Shown here piece after piece: positions 17,115-26,431 of a stretch of DNA of 38,267 bases. The notes below the pieces were generated by a model, which was given only the letters and a program-made list of their open reading frames with translations, made no database searches and was not told the origin of the DNA. The stretch lies in assembly GCA_022777585.1 (NCBI GenBank), contig JALFFZ010000165.1, positions 1 through 38,267 on the forward strand, written 5' to 3'. The DNA comes from Bacteroidales bacterium (lineage in GTDB: Bacteria; Bacteroidota; Bacteroidia; Bacteroidales; UBA932). A program made the position numbers and the translations under genes. The stretch's first letter is position 1; each line of letters opens with the position of its first letter.

Positions 17115-17376
17115 CTATCAGCCCGTATTCTTTCCACCGGGACAGTAGATCTGCTACATCAGCCGCAGCCCTTTCCCGTGTAACTTCATAATTGTCAATA
17201 AGATATCCTACCAGGTCCTCCTCGGTGAAATCCTTTCCGGAGAAGGCCGACCAGATATCCGAGGCCGTGGAATTGAGGGTGAACACGTCTGTCATATTGA
17301 CCTCTCCCTCCACTTCCTTGACCACCATACTGCGGCTGCCTATTTTCCTGAGGCGGAGATTATCATTGATTTTCAT
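17107..17376 (-). CDS. PqqD-like (RRE-fold) protein
   Basis: An 89-residue protein from ATG 17376; the frame continues to 17445 but those codons lie inside the sugar transferase gene. The pattern LNSTASDIW, then a helix-rich tail (DLVGYLIDNYEV, then DVADLLSRWKEYGLIDG) fits the PqqD family, whose winged-helix fold serves as a peptide recognition element in RiPP pathways. It starts 5 nt after the sugar transferase stop and overlaps the nucleotidyltransferase start. No precursor-peptide gene, radical-SAM gene or lasso cyclase lies near, so its partner is unknown. Confidence 0.85.
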   Translation of the reverse strand: MKINDNLRLRKIGSRSMVVKEVEGEVNMTDVFTLNSTASDIWSAFSGKDFTEEDLVGYLIDNYEVTRERAAADVADLLSRWKEYGLIDG

Positions 17377-17381
17377 AAGAT

Positions 17382-17972
17382 TCAGAACCTTTTTCCTGTA
17401 AGTATTGCGACAGCGGTGAGGAATATTATCTTGATGTCCATCCACAACGTCCAGTTGTCCAGATACTCCAGGTCCATCTTGAGACGGACCAGCATCTTGT
17501 CCATTGTGGCGGTGTAGCCGTTGTACAATGTAGCATAGGAGAACACGCCCGGACGCATTGCGAAGAGGCGGCTGTAGTCAGGATTGTGCTCCTTGATGCG
17601 CTCTATGAAATACTCCCTCTCCGGTCTGTATCCCACCATGCTCATATCGCCTGTGAATACGTTCCAGAGCTGAGGAAGTTCGTCCAGATGGTGGTTGCGG
17701 AGGAAGGCTCCGACCCTGGTCAGCCTCGCGTCCTCTTCGGCGCACAGGGCCGGGACCCCGTTGTTCTCGGCATTCCTGACCATTGACCTGAATTTATACA
17801 GGGTAAAAGGCTTGCCCTTGTACCCGATGCGCTCCTGCGAGAAGATGGACCCGCCCGGGCTTTCAATCCTGATAGCTATTGCAGCCACCAGAAAGACCGG
17901 AGAAAGTATTATCATTCCGAGACCGCTGACTACAATGTCTGTCAGTCGCTTAGCTAATAGTTTAATTGTCAT
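17382..17972 (-). CDS. Priming undecaprenyl-phosphate sugar-phosphate transferase
   Basis: A 196-residue bacterial sugar transferase (PF02397 type, monotopic phosphoglycosyl transferase). The N-terminal re-entrant membrane helix spans about residues 12-36; then FTLYKFRSM (56-64), HLDELPQLWNVFTGDMSMVG with the Asp-Glu catalytic pair (97-98), and GYRPERE. The short form lacks the extra N-terminal membrane domain of WbaP-type enzymes. It moves a sugar-1-phosphate from a nucleotide sugar to undecaprenyl phosphate, the first step of repeat-unit assembly. ATG 17972 overlaps the previous gene by 11 nt; the TTG at 17987 is less likely. Confidence 0.93.
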   Translation of the reverse strand: MTIKLLAKRLTDIVVSGLGMIILSPVFLVAAIAIRIESPGGSIFSQERIGYKGKPFTLYKFRSMVRNAENNGVPALCAEEDARLTRVGAFLRNHHLDELPQLWNVFTGDMSMVGYRPEREYFIERIKEHNPDYSRLFAMRPGVFSYATLYNGYTATMDKMLVRLKMDLEYLDNWTLWMDIKIIFLTAVAILTGKRF

Positions 17973-19071
17973 GATGGTATAGTTCAATACAGTCAGATAT
18001 CATCTTGTCTTTCGTAAAATAAGTCCGGTAACGGTTCCTCGCCCCCTCTGAATAGGTCTTCCAGCTGTCACTGTCAGAGGTGATTCTCAGCACTGCGGAG
18101 GCAATGGCCTCTGCCGAGCCGGGTTCGACATTGATTCCCGACACACCGTCTTCATTGACCACCGGCACGCCCGAGCCCGGGATTTTCGTGGCAATGACAG
18201 GCACTCCGCAGGACATCGCCTCGATCTGCACGATTCCGAAGGCCTCTGTCTTCTGAACACTGCTGAGGCAGAAGACGTCAGCAGCTCCGAAATAGTCATA
18301 CACTTCATTATCAGGCACATAGCCAAGGAGCTTGACCTTGTCTTCCAGATTCTTCTCCCTTATCAGCGCGGTGAGTCCGTCGTGAAGAGGGCCTGTCCCC
18401 CCAATCAGGAGCACATAGTCATCCGGGATGAATTCCGCCGCGGAGACAAGATGCCGGAAGCCTTTGTACTCCACAAGCCGCCCGAGCGAGAATATGATTC
18501 TCTTCCCTGGGTATCTTGTCTTGATCGCCGCTACTCCCTCCGTATCAGGCACTACCTGGTCAATACCGATGAGGAGCCGCTCGAATTTGCTCTCCCTCCC
18601 GGTCAGGAACGGAGAGTTCCGGATATAATGCAATGTGGTCCCGACTATCTTCTCCGCCCTGTCAATCAGCCAGTTCTGGACAGGGAGATAGAACTTGAGC
18701 AGGAATTTCTGCTTCAGGATATCGCTATGCCAATGCAGGATGACCCTGCCCTTGTACCCGGACAGCCTCAACGCCAATGCCGCCATCGGGTCCGGATGGT
18801 GGATGTGGATGATGTCATAGTCCCCGCACCGCCTGCGCAGTTCCGTTATCATTGCCGGGCTCAGCATTGTGCCGGCCACTTTTCTGACGGTGTGGCAGAG
18901 AATGAGGTCCGCATTGTCATTGACCTTCTCCACCCTGGTAGGCCCTTCCGATGCAGCGCACATCATATCACAGCGTATCCCGAGCGACGATATGCCTTTG
19001 GTAAGGTCATACATCACTTTCTCGACGCCACCCCTCACGGGGTAGAATTTTCCAAGCTGTAGGATTCGCAT
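17962..19071 (-). CDS. Glycosyltransferase family 4
   Basis: A 369-residue GT-B retaining glycosyltransferase. The N-terminal domain opens with the nucleotide-fold strand MRILQLGKFYPVRGGVE (GGVE loop) and includes HIHHPDP; the C-terminal GT1 domain has SLGRLVEYKGF and EAFGIVQIEAMSCGVPVI, the donor-site E-x7-E motif, then GSGVP...GI. It is cytoplasmic or membrane-attached and would add one sugar to the lipid-linked repeat unit. The sugar cannot be deduced. It overlaps the priming transferase and lies 40 nt after the next glycosyltransferase. Confidence 0.92.
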   Translation of the reverse strand: MRILQLGKFYPVRGGVEKVMYDLTKGISSLGIRCDMMCAASEGPTRVEKVNDNADLILCHTVRKVAGTMLSPAMITELRRRCGDYDIIHIHHPDPMAALALRLSGYKGRVILHWHSDILKQKFLLKFYLPVQNWLIDRAEKIVGTTLHYIRNSPFLTGRESKFERLLIGIDQVVPDTEGVAAIKTRYPGKRIIFSLGRLVEYKGFRHLVSAAEFIPDDYVLLIGGTGPLHDGLTALIREKNLEDKVKLLGYVPDNEVYDYFGAADVFCLSSVQKTEAFGIVQIEAMSCGVPVIATKIPGSGVPVVNEDGVSGINVEPGSAEAIASAVLRITSDSDSWKTYSEGARNRYRTYFTKDKMISDCIELYHHDN

Positions 19072-19111
19072 CTGTTTATCTATGGTAGAGCGTTCTGGCA
19101 GGCTGCAATGC

Positions 19112-20377
19112 TTATCGGCTCAAGAGCCTGTCATACAATTCTATATACTCCGCATACCTGTCTTCCTTTCGGAAATTCTTCTCGGCCCGGCTGCGGCATT
19201 TATCTCTGAAACAGTCCCTGCCGAGGCTTTCAATTTTCCTGACGACAGATATAACTCCTTCAATATCACCCTGTTCGACAATGAAACCTGTATCTTCCGA
19301 TATCGCCTCGACACTGCCACCAGTCCTGTAAGTCACTACCGGAGTGCCGCATGAAATGGCCTCGAGATTGACTGTCGGATAATTGTCCTGCCAGGTAGGA
19401 TTGACAAATGCGGTGGCAGCGGAATAAAGTTCTGCAAGCTGACCTGTGTCGGCAGTGCGTTTCACCGTTATGAACTTGTCCCCAAGTGCCTGTGCGCCCT
19501 CTTCTGCAAGTCTGTCGTCCAGCATTTTCCTGTCAATGCCGACCAGAACTATAATTTCGTCATCATTAAGTTTCCCGGCCATACTGACAAAGTCGCCAAG
19601 GCCTTTCTCGTCGCTCCAGATACTGGCGACGCCGAGGATGATGTGCCTGTCTCCGATACCGTAACGGGCACGCACTTCGCTGTCGCCCTGAGGCTTCGGG
19701 CAGAATGCATCTATGTCAATGCCATTGTGAATGGTCTGATAATCATAATCTTTCAGGAAGGACTCCGACATTTCCCGACGTATCCAGTCGGAGACGGGGA
19801 CTATCGTCAGGCGGTCCTTAGGCATGGATGTGAACGCCTTCTTCTTGTCTTCCCAGTTGCGGGCGGAGCGGTCCAGCAGCCAGCTTGCCGGGAATTTATG
19901 CTTCTGTGGGCAATGGTGGCAGCGGGTCTGCCAGCGGGTGCATCGGGCAAGGTCGTAATGATAGCAATGTCCCGTGTACAGCCAACAGTCATGGACGGTC
20001 CAGACGACCTGTATATCGCTGTGGCTCAGGTAATCAAAAAGAATCTCGTAGTTCAGGAAATAGCCGTGGATATTGTGAATATGCACAATGTCCGGCCTGA
20101 TTTCATCAATCTTCTTTATTAACTCCTTCGTTGCCTTGATCGAGGCCAGCCCGTGCCTGTCGAAGAGTCTGGTCTGAACCGCATGCCAGGCAACGCTGAG
20201 ACGGTCTCCCACAGGCACCGGAACAGACGTGGTATGCATGAGCCCGTCTCTGCCCCCACTATAGGCCACATAGCTCTCCCAGCCATTAGCCATGGCCAGT
20301 TCGCCGATTTCTTTCATTATTCTCCCCGTGGAGGTATTTGTCCTCATCACGGGATTTATCTGGAGGAGTTTCTTCAT
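19112..20377 (-). CDS. Glycosyltransferase family 4 (WcaC-like)
   Basis: A 421-residue GT-B enzyme resembling colanic-acid-type transferases: MKKLLQINPVMRTNTSTGRI at the start, HIHNIHGYFLNY, then TVHDCWLYTGHCYHYDLA with a cysteine-rich stretch (CTRW, CHHCPQKH) typical of that subgroup, NGIDIDAF, and the donor-site region DNYPTVNLEAISCGTPVVTY. Start ATG 20377 forms ATGA with the stop of the upstream gene, so translation is coupled. Substrate not deducible. Confidence 0.92.
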   Translation of the reverse strand: MKKLLQINPVMRTNTSTGRIMKEIGELAMANGWESYVAYSGGRDGLMHTTSVPVPVGDRLSVAWHAVQTRLFDRHGLASIKATKELIKKIDEIRPDIVHIHNIHGYFLNYEILFDYLSHSDIQVVWTVHDCWLYTGHCYHYDLARCTRWQTRCHHCPQKHKFPASWLLDRSARNWEDKKKAFTSMPKDRLTIVPVSDWIRREMSESFLKDYDYQTIHNGIDIDAFCPKPQGDSEVRARYGIGDRHIILGVASIWSDEKGLGDFVSMAGKLNDDEIIVLVGIDRKMLDDRLAEEGAQALGDKFITVKRTADTGQLAELYSAATAFVNPTWQDNYPTVNLEAISCGTPVVTYRTGGSVEAISEDTGFIVEQGDIEGVISVVRKIESLGRDCFRDKCRSRAEKNFRKEDRYAEYIELYDRLLSR

Positions 20378-21537
20378 ATCAGTCCTTCATAAAGCCTGAC
20401 CCACATCCCCATAACCTTATCCTCTGAATACTTCTCAGTAACCTTCCTCGCCTCCACCGCCATACCGGCCAATGTGCCGGGCGACGCCATAAGTGACATC
20501 ATCGCATCAGCAAGTCCCTGAATATCACCTTCTTTCACTAGCATGCCGTTTTTGCCGTGGTCTATTATATCTTTCGGTCCGCATTTGTAATCGAATGTTA
20601 CCACCGGCAGCCCGAGCGACATCGCCTCTACCATCACCATCGGGAAGCCCTCGTAGTGCGAGCTCATGACCAGGAATGACGAGTGATTGTATTCATTGTC
20701 AATGTCTTTCACTGGGCTATTGAGTCTGACGCTGTTCTCTATCCCAAGTCTCTCAATCCGAGCCTGCAGCATCTCCCTCCATTCTCCCTGTCCGAAAATG
20801 TCCAGCCTCCAATCAGCGAACCGTCCGTCTTTCTGAACTATTCCCCAGGCATCAATCAGTCTGTCAAAGCCTTTCTGATAGTCCAGGCGGCCTACGGCGA
20901 TGACTCTTTTTCTATCCTCAATGCTGTCAGCGGCCGCGGATTCATAAGTTCGGGTTACGGCCACCCCAAGATTCAATGCCGCATTGGGAATGACCCTCAT
21001 CCCTGGTATATCACCCCACATTGCCGCATCCTCCTCCGTCAACACGACGAACCTGTCAAACTTCCTCACCAATCTCTCATCAGTCCATGCCCGATACCTG
21101 TCCGCAAGGCCCATCAAGCCAGAGCGATTGTATTGATAATGAAAGAGTTTACTCTGATGCAGCTCCATCACCTTACGGCTTCCGTCCTTAAGGGCGGGGA
21201 CGAAAGAGCACTCACCCGGATACTGGCAATCCACGATGTCCGGCCGCTCCTCCATCAGCAATCTTTCCAGCCTCTTCCTGTGCAACCTGCGCCTCCGCAG
21301 ATAGCCAAGTACCTTCGCCGCAAACCCCTTCCCGTTATCTTCCGAATAGTTGATCCCGAGATCCACAATCCTGATCCCCTCCGGCACCGGATAAAACAAA
21401 TCCCGGCCCATCTGGTCAGTCGTAACCACCAGAATCTCCCAGTCAGTATGCTTCTTAAGCCAGGTTATCTTATTGACCAGTACCCTCTCCATCCCTCCGG
21501 GATTGGCCAGGGAGTGGGTGGTCAGCAGTAGTTTCAT
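20374..21537 (-). CDS. Glycosyltransferase family 4
   Basis: A 387-residue GT-B enzyme: MKLLLTTHSLANPGGMERVL carries the family's N-terminal GGxER loop; the C-terminal half has GRLDYQKGFDRLIDAW and HYEGFPMVMVEAMSLGLPVV (E-x7-E). Starting at ATG 21537 preserves the first beta-strand and loop, which makes the 68-nt overlap with the polymerase gene real unless that gene ends in a frameshift. Probably adds a hexose or HexNAc to the repeat unit; specificity unknown. Confidence 0.92.
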   Translation of the reverse strand: MKLLLTTHSLANPGGMERVLVNKITWLKKHTDWEILVVTTDQMGRDLFYPVPEGIRIVDLGINYSEDNGKGFAAKVLGYLRRRRLHRKRLERLLMEERPDIVDCQYPGECSFVPALKDGSRKVMELHQSKLFHYQYNRSGLMGLADRYRAWTDERLVRKFDRFVVLTEEDAAMWGDIPGMRVIPNAALNLGVAVTRTYESAAADSIEDRKRVIAVGRLDYQKGFDRLIDAWGIVQKDGRFADWRLDIFGQGEWREMLQARIERLGIENSVRLNSPVKDIDNEYNHSSFLVMSSHYEGFPMVMVEAMSLGLPVVTFDYKCGPKDIIDHGKNGMLVKEGDIQGLADAMMSLMASPGTLAGMAVEARKVTEKYSEDKVMGMWVRLYEGLI

Positions 21538-22813
21538 ATTTTTCGTCCGTCTGCTGTGGAACGCACAGGAAAATGGCGAATACCAGGAATATGTCGGAGG
21601 ATACCTTGCACCACACGATGAAATTCACCATAAGAATGGCAAAAAACATCAGTTTGTAGTCAGGAAATCTCTTCATACAAGTGGTGCCGACCTTGATGAA
21701 ATAGGCAATGAAAGCCAACAATCCGAAAATTCCGAAATAAAACAGGAATCGGCAATATCCGATATCCGTCTGCATATAATAGCCGTAGAATATGCGTCCG
21801 ATGTAATACGGATCCTTCATATATGGATTCTCGAAATAGCCGTTCCCAATCAGCCAGGTCTTGAGGTTGTCCGGGAATACGACCATACTCTTCAGGATTT
21901 CGTTGGAATGGACCTCCCATTTTCCCGTTTCAGCGAGTGAGAAGAAGCCTTCAAAGGCAAAGCGCAGATTATATCGGAATATCGGGCTGACATTGTACAA
22001 TACCACGGAAATCACAACCGCCAATGCTGACATCCAGGCCACAACTTTCCACATCCGACCAAGGCCTTCCCCGCCACTCCTTTCTTCAAGAAATGTTATG
22101 ATAATCAGATAGATGACCATCATTCCAATACCAATGGTAGTGGTTCTGGCAATCATATTCCCGATCACGGCGATAACCGCAAATGCGCAAACGTAAAGAT
22201 AAACTTTCCAGAGTTCACCCCGCTTGGCACTCCTCCTCATCATCTCCGCTACCATCATCATTACAGCGCAGAACCTTGATCCGGCAACGTCAAGACTACA
22301 TCCAATTCCATAAATTCTGTCATCCATCTTGCCCATAAAGCCGTAGCCGGCGAGAAAGGAGTCCACAAAAGACTTCAATGACGGGATGTATGACATTGAG
22401 ATTGCAATCAGGCATTGTACCGTACAAAGTACTATCAGATAATTGCAGACCAACTCTACATCAACCTCCCCGTGGACCTTACCCATTGCCCTCACGACCA
22501 CGAATGCCGCACCCAGCCACACTGCCATTGACACGAAATATGTAGCATAAGTATAGTCGTTCGTCGAGTTGTATGTCACGGCGGCAAATCCTATCAGTGA
22601 TACAAGGAGAGCCAGACCGACTATCCCTATAAAATCCTTGTCAGGGACAATTTCCCCTCTTCGTGCAAAATGGAATGCCAGGACAACGAGTCCTACTCCC
22701 GCCATCACCATCTTCGTATTCATTCCGGGGAGGAATGAAAACTCGAAGGGAAAGAAGAAAAAACTTGTCAGTATAAGCAATCCGGCCATCGCCAGAAGTT
22801 TAAGCAGCTTCAT
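21470..22813 (-). CDS. Wzy-like O-antigen/capsule polymerase
   Basis: A 447-residue polytopic membrane protein with about ten to twelve hydrophobic segments, a large polar loop (about residues 280-350: HSNEILKSMVVFPDN, LIGNGYFENPY) and GIGMMVIYLIIITF-type helices. That topology and operon place fit Wzy, which joins repeat units in the periplasm. Sequence conservation in the family is very low, so the call rests on topology and context. It overlaps the next gene by 68 nt and forms ATGA with the preceding one. The last 25 residues are polar and may exist only because of the overlap. Confidence 0.75.
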   Translation of the reverse strand: MKLLKLLAMAGLLILTSFFFFPFEFSFLPGMNTKMVMAGVGLVVLAFHFARRGEIVPDKDFIGIVGLALLVSLIGFAAVTYNSTNDYTYATYFVSMAVWLGAAFVVVRAMGKVHGEVDVELVCNYLIVLCTVQCLIAISMSYIPSLKSFVDSFLAGYGFMGKMDDRIYGIGCSLDVAGSRFCAVMMMVAEMMRRSAKRGELWKVYLYVCAFAVIAVIGNMIARTTTIGIGMMVIYLIIITFLEERSGGEGLGRMWKVVAWMSALAVVISVVLYNVSPIFRYNLRFAFEGFFSLAETGKWEVHSNEILKSMVVFPDNLKTWLIGNGYFENPYMKDPYYIGRIFYGYYMQTDIGYCRFLFYFGIFGLLAFIAYFIKVGTTCMKRFPDYKLMFFAILMVNFIVWCKVSSDIFLVFAIFLCVPQQTDEKYETTADHPLPGQSRRDGEGTGQ

Positions 22814-23808
22814 CTGTATAACAATCTGTAAACTATCTTATAAACAATCAGGTGATACAGCCTCACCCCTGTCCAGAGATGTTTGGATGCCATCCACTGA
22901 AGAAAACGGGACCTGAATGAAAGTCTTTTATTCGCCAGAACATTGGCATTTGCCTCCGGATACCATTCTTCCCACAATCTGTATTGCTCCCTCTTATCGG
23001 AGATGAGGAAAGGGAACTTAATGCTGAGTTTAAAGTTCTTTATATCCTCCTCGATTCCATCACCGAATTTTCCCCTCAGGAAAGATACTGTCTCATTCAC
23101 ATTATACTGAATATCCGTCAGTTGCTTAGCGCTTTGGGTTTTCGAGAAAGCAGCCGTATTAGTCTGGATATAGTGATAAAGTGCCTCCGGCAAATATTTT
23201 ACCCTATCCGCACAGGCTGTCAACCTGATCATGGTCATATCCTCGCCCATCGAGTGACCATCCGGAAAAACTATCCCGTTATCCGTATAGAGCCTGCGTC
23301 TTACAAGCTTGTTCCAGACATTGTACTTCACTGCGCCACTCAGGAACCCCTGTCGTAGCAGTTCCTCGCCAGACTCCAGACATAGGTTCGACATATACCT
23401 CTCATTCTTCTCGTAAGAAAGATAGAAATCACAATATACTATGTCAGCCTGTGATTTCTCCGCCACGGCATACATCTTTTCGAGCATATCCGGCTCTATC
23501 CAGTCGTCCCCATCACAATGAAAGACATACTTGCCCGTAGCCAGTCCCAGTCCGGTGTTTCTTGCTGCCGGAAGGCCACAGTTCCTACTATGGGAGACGA
23601 TCCGTGCATCCCTATCCGGATATCTTGAGATTATGTCCCGGATAATGTCCACGCTATTATCTGGCGAACAATCATCCACGAAAATGCACTCAATCCCGTC
23701 CAGAGTCTGTTCCATCAATGAAACAGCGCAATGCTCCACGAACTTTTCAACACCATAGACAGGGACTATGACGGAAACCTTGGGCGTTTGATTCTCAGTA
23801 TTTTGCAT
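22810..23808 (-). CDS. Glycosyltransferase family 2
   Basis: A 332-residue GT-A inverting transferase: VSVIVPVYGVEKFVEHCAVS, IFVDDCSPDNS, then GLPAARNTGLGLATGKYVFH and the metal-binding CDGDDWIEP. The C-terminal helical part has the usual GEDMTMIRL acidic motif that positions the catalytic base. It overlaps the following GT32 gene by 14 nt and the Wzy-like gene by ATGA. Acceptor and sugar unknown. Confidence 0.92.
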   Translation of the reverse strand: MQNTENQTPKVSVIVPVYGVEKFVEHCAVSLMEQTLDGIECIFVDDCSPDNSVDIIRDIISRYPDRDARIVSHSRNCGLPAARNTGLGLATGKYVFHCDGDDWIEPDMLEKMYAVAEKSQADIVYCDFYLSYEKNERYMSNLCLESGEELLRQGFLSGAVKYNVWNKLVRRRLYTDNGIVFPDGHSMGEDMTMIRLTACADRVKYLPEALYHYIQTNTAAFSKTQSAKQLTDIQYNVNETVSFLRGKFGDGIEEDIKNFKLSIKFPFLISDKREQYRLWEEWYPEANANVLANKRLSFRSRFLQWMASKHLWTGVRLYHLIVYKIVYRLLYR

Positions 23809-24538
23809 TTCCCGAAACAGTTCTCTTTATCCTTACCAGGCAACTCATAAATCTCTTGCCAAATAACCGGCTCAGGGCATTCTTGAAACGGGTAGACCTT
23901 GGCACCCAGGATTCAGCATAATGATGAATGGTGCGGGTGTTTTCTGTAATCTTCAGTTCCCTCGTGTCGTAGTCAATCGGGCAGAAAGAGTCTTTCGGAT
24001 AGATAGTGAAACCGCAGCACTGCTGGATTTCACCCGTGTTTTCAAGACCTCTGGCTGACAGATACTCTGTCGTGATTTCTACTATGTTCTTCAGGCAATG
24101 GGTACCATCGGCGTTCAGGAAATGGAAAGTCCTATAAAGATTCAATAATTCCCAAATTGCTTCAGAACCTTTTGACGCAGCAAAGCCCAACCCCGGGTTC
24201 ACTGTTATCTCCCCATTCCGATCACTTTCCACTCCCAGAAAATCACCTCTTTCCAATATATCATCCACCGGTCGTATAACCTCAACATCCGTGTCAAAAT
24301 AGACTCCGCCATAGTGATACAGTATCCAGAATCGTGCATAGTCACTCACAAAGGCATACTTCCCAGCCGCGTATGCCTCCTTGGTATATGGAATCATATT
24401 CACATCGAAATTGCTCTCGTCCCAGCGCCTGATTTCATATTCCGGCAAATACTTCTTCCACGAAGCGATGCACTTCTCTGCGATCTTCGGCAAAGGCTTC
24501 CCTCCGAACCAACAATAATGTATAATCCTAGGTATCAT
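23795..24538 (-). CDS. GT32-type capsular polysaccharide glycosyltransferase
   Basis: A 247-residue protein of the DXD-sugar family (OCH1/GT32-like, often annotated as capsular polysaccharide synthesis protein). It starts MIPRIIHYCWFGGKPLP, and KYAFVSDYARFWILYHYGG leads into YFDTDVEV with the DTD metal motif at 82-84. These are retaining GT-A enzymes that often add mannose, galactose or HexNAc. ATG 24538 overlaps the previous stop as ATGA. Confidence 0.9.
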   Translation of the reverse strand: MIPRIIHYCWFGGKPLPKIAEKCIASWKKYLPEYEIRRWDESNFDVNMIPYTKEAYAAGKYAFVSDYARFWILYHYGGVYFDTDVEVIRPVDDILERGDFLGVESDRNGEITVNPGLGFAASKGSEAIWELLNLYRTFHFLNADGTHCLKNIVEITTEYLSARGLENTGEIQQCCGFTIYPKDSFCPIDYDTRELKITENTRTIHHYAESWVPRSTRFKNALSRLFGKRFMSCLVRIKRTVSGNAKY

Positions 24539-25485
24539 TTGATTGCAGGCAAACGTTTATATTCATCCGAACGCAAAAAGCGCACAGCATCCCTGATAGA
24601 GTTATACTTGATAGTTAGGATATCTAATTTGAGTTTCAGCAGCGAAACCATGAATGCGAAGGTAAAAGCATATCCAATGCAAATGCAATCCCAGGCCTTA
24701 AGCAAGAGATTCTTTTCCGGCATAAAAATAAACCTGTGCCAAAAGATTGTCTTAAACCGGAAATCACTGTATATCAGCATATTTTCCTTCTCTTTAGTCA
24801 AATTACCGCCAGCATCCAGATGCTTTATACCGCTATTGTATGATGTCAGAACTTTCAATCCTGACAAGTACATTTTGTAGAACATTACCTGGTCATCGCC
24901 CAAAGCATATTGACATTCATCCAGCCAAAGTTCCTCCTCAAATCTAGTTTTTAGGAAAGCCGACTTCGAACAGAAGAAACATGGGCCGGCATTAGTCTGA
25001 GAAAGATATGTCGGCTTGACAGGATTGGAATTATAAGAATAGCCTGCAGTTCTCATCACTTTGTACCCCCAAACGCCATCATCTATTCTCGGTCTCATTC
25101 TCCCTGACAATGTCATCATCATTCCTGCAATTTTTGACCGTGACGCATTGTCAAAAACATCTGGAGATATCACATCCGCATTCTTCTCAATAATTTGCGA
25201 ATACAGCACTGATACAGCGTCGGGTGCCAGATATACATCGTCATCCAAAAACAGCATATACTCAGTATCCACCTCATCATACCTCAACGCCCTCTGAGCC
25301 ACCATTCCCTTCTTCACATACACATACCTCTCAATTCCTACTGTCTCTTTCGGAATCGGGTAGCCCTCTGCAATATAAACGATTATCTGCTTCGGGGGAA
25401 TCGTCTGAGATACAAGAGAATTCAGGAGAGTCTGATATTTCTCCCCAGCTTTTCCCAATGTCCTGATTACTGCCGTGTACTCCAT
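24535..25485 (-). CDS. Glycosyltransferase family 2-like protein
   Basis: A 316-residue GT-A protein from ATG 25485; a TTG at 25497 would overlap the previous gene. Motifs: AVIRTLGKAGEKYQTLLNS, PPKQIIVYIAEG, then MLFLDDDVYLAPD with the DDD metal site, and ALGDDQVMFYKMYLSGL in the acceptor half. A hydrophobic stretch near the C-terminus (CIGYAFTFAFMVSLL) may anchor it to the membrane. It diverges from the other GT2 proteins here. Start lies one base after the previous stop. Confidence 0.88.
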   Translation of the reverse strand: MEYTAVIRTLGKAGEKYQTLLNSLVSQTIPPKQIIVYIAEGYPIPKETVGIERYVYVKKGMVAQRALRYDEVDTEYMLFLDDDVYLAPDAVSVLYSQIIEKNADVISPDVFDNASRSKIAGMMMTLSGRMRPRIDDGVWGYKVMRTAGYSYNSNPVKPTYLSQTNAGPCFFCSKSAFLKTRFEEELWLDECQYALGDDQVMFYKMYLSGLKVLTSYNSGIKHLDAGGNLTKEKENMLIYSDFRFKTIFWHRFIFMPEKNLLLKAWDCICIGYAFTFAFMVSLLKLKLDILTIKYNSIRDAVRFLRSDEYKRLPAIK

Positions 25486-25486
25486 A

Positions 25487-26431
25487 CTATCTTCCAATCA
25501 TTGAACGCATTCTGTCAAACACTACCACTGCCGGCCTAAGGTTGTGGGTCAGCATCCAGGCCAGCATCTTGATTTTCCTGTTCACGAACGGGCAGGAAAA
25601 GATAAACTCTCTCCCGTCATTGAAGAGTTCCATAAACCGCTTATGGCCAGCAGGATCCAGAAGCAATTCCTGAGCGGACTTAAGCACACGCCAGCTCATC
25701 ACCTTCCTGTAATCCTCATAAACTCCCTGCTCTTTAAAGAAGCGAATCGTATCCTGATATGCCCATTGCTCATCCGCCTCAGTCTTCCTGCTCATATTTG
25801 ACATTATTGACGTCGGCCTGTAGCGGTAGTGGTAAAACGGCCTGTGAACATTCACGACCTTTTTAGCAAAATGACAGAGTCTGACTATGAGATGAAAGTC
25901 CTCGCAATAACTTATGCCCGCCGGAGATTTGAGGGAATGGTCTGCATACAATGACCGTTTGGCAATACTTCCCCAAATTGTTGTCATCATATACGCTATA
26001 TATTTCGACATCGATTCTCTCTTGTCACTGCTCCAGGTAGGAAGCTTATAATATCCCGCATACGGCCCATATTTCGTGAAATCACCGAAAACCAGATCAG
26101 CTCCAGTAGCCTGCGCAGCCTCTATCAAGGACTCTATCATATCGGGCTCTATCCAATCATCCCCGTCAACATGCATTATCCACTCCCCTTTCGCAACTTC
26201 AAGTCCAGCATTCCTTGCAGAAGTAAGGCCCCCGTTCACCTTATGAACAACCTTAATCCTATTATCCCTCTTTGCATAATCATCACATATCCGGCCGCAG
26301 TCATCCGGACTCCCGTCATCCACGAGAATCAGTTCGAAATCAGGATACGTCTGGGCAAGGATACTGTCAATGCATTCCCTGATGTAATCCTCAACTTTAT
26401 AAATAGGGACTATAATGGAGACTGTGCTCAT
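25487..26431 (-). CDS. Glycosyltransferase family 2
   Basis: A 314-residue GT-A enzyme: VSIIVPIYKVEDYIRECIDS, LILVDDGSPDDCG, GGLTSARNAGLEVAKGEW, and the metal site HVDGDDWIEPDM. The second half contains SYCEDFHLIVRL, the acidic motif that follows the acceptor loop. ATG 26431 and the previous TGA overlap as ATGA. Substrate cannot be deduced. Confidence 0.92.
   Translation of the reverse strand: MSTVSIIVPIYKVEDYIRECIDSILAQTYPDFELILVDDGSPDDCGRICDDYAKRDNRIKVVHKVNGGLTSARNAGLEVAKGEWIMHVDGDDWIEPDMIESLIEAAQATGADLVFGDFTKYGPYAGYYKLPTWSSDKRESMSKYIAYMMTTIWGSIAKRSLYADHSLKSPAGISYCEDFHLIVRLCHFAKKVVNVHRPFYHYRYRPTSIMSNMSRKTEADEQWAYQDTIRFFKEQGVYEDYRKVMSWRVLKSAQELLLDPAGHKRFMELFNDGREFIFSCPFVNRKIKMLAWMLTHNLRPAVVVFDRMRSMIGR

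Noticed and set aside
15187..17376. Lasso-peptide gene cluster
   Set aside because: There is no precursor peptide, no transglutaminase-like protease and no asparagine-synthase-like cyclase; only the accessory parts are present, inside a capsule operon.
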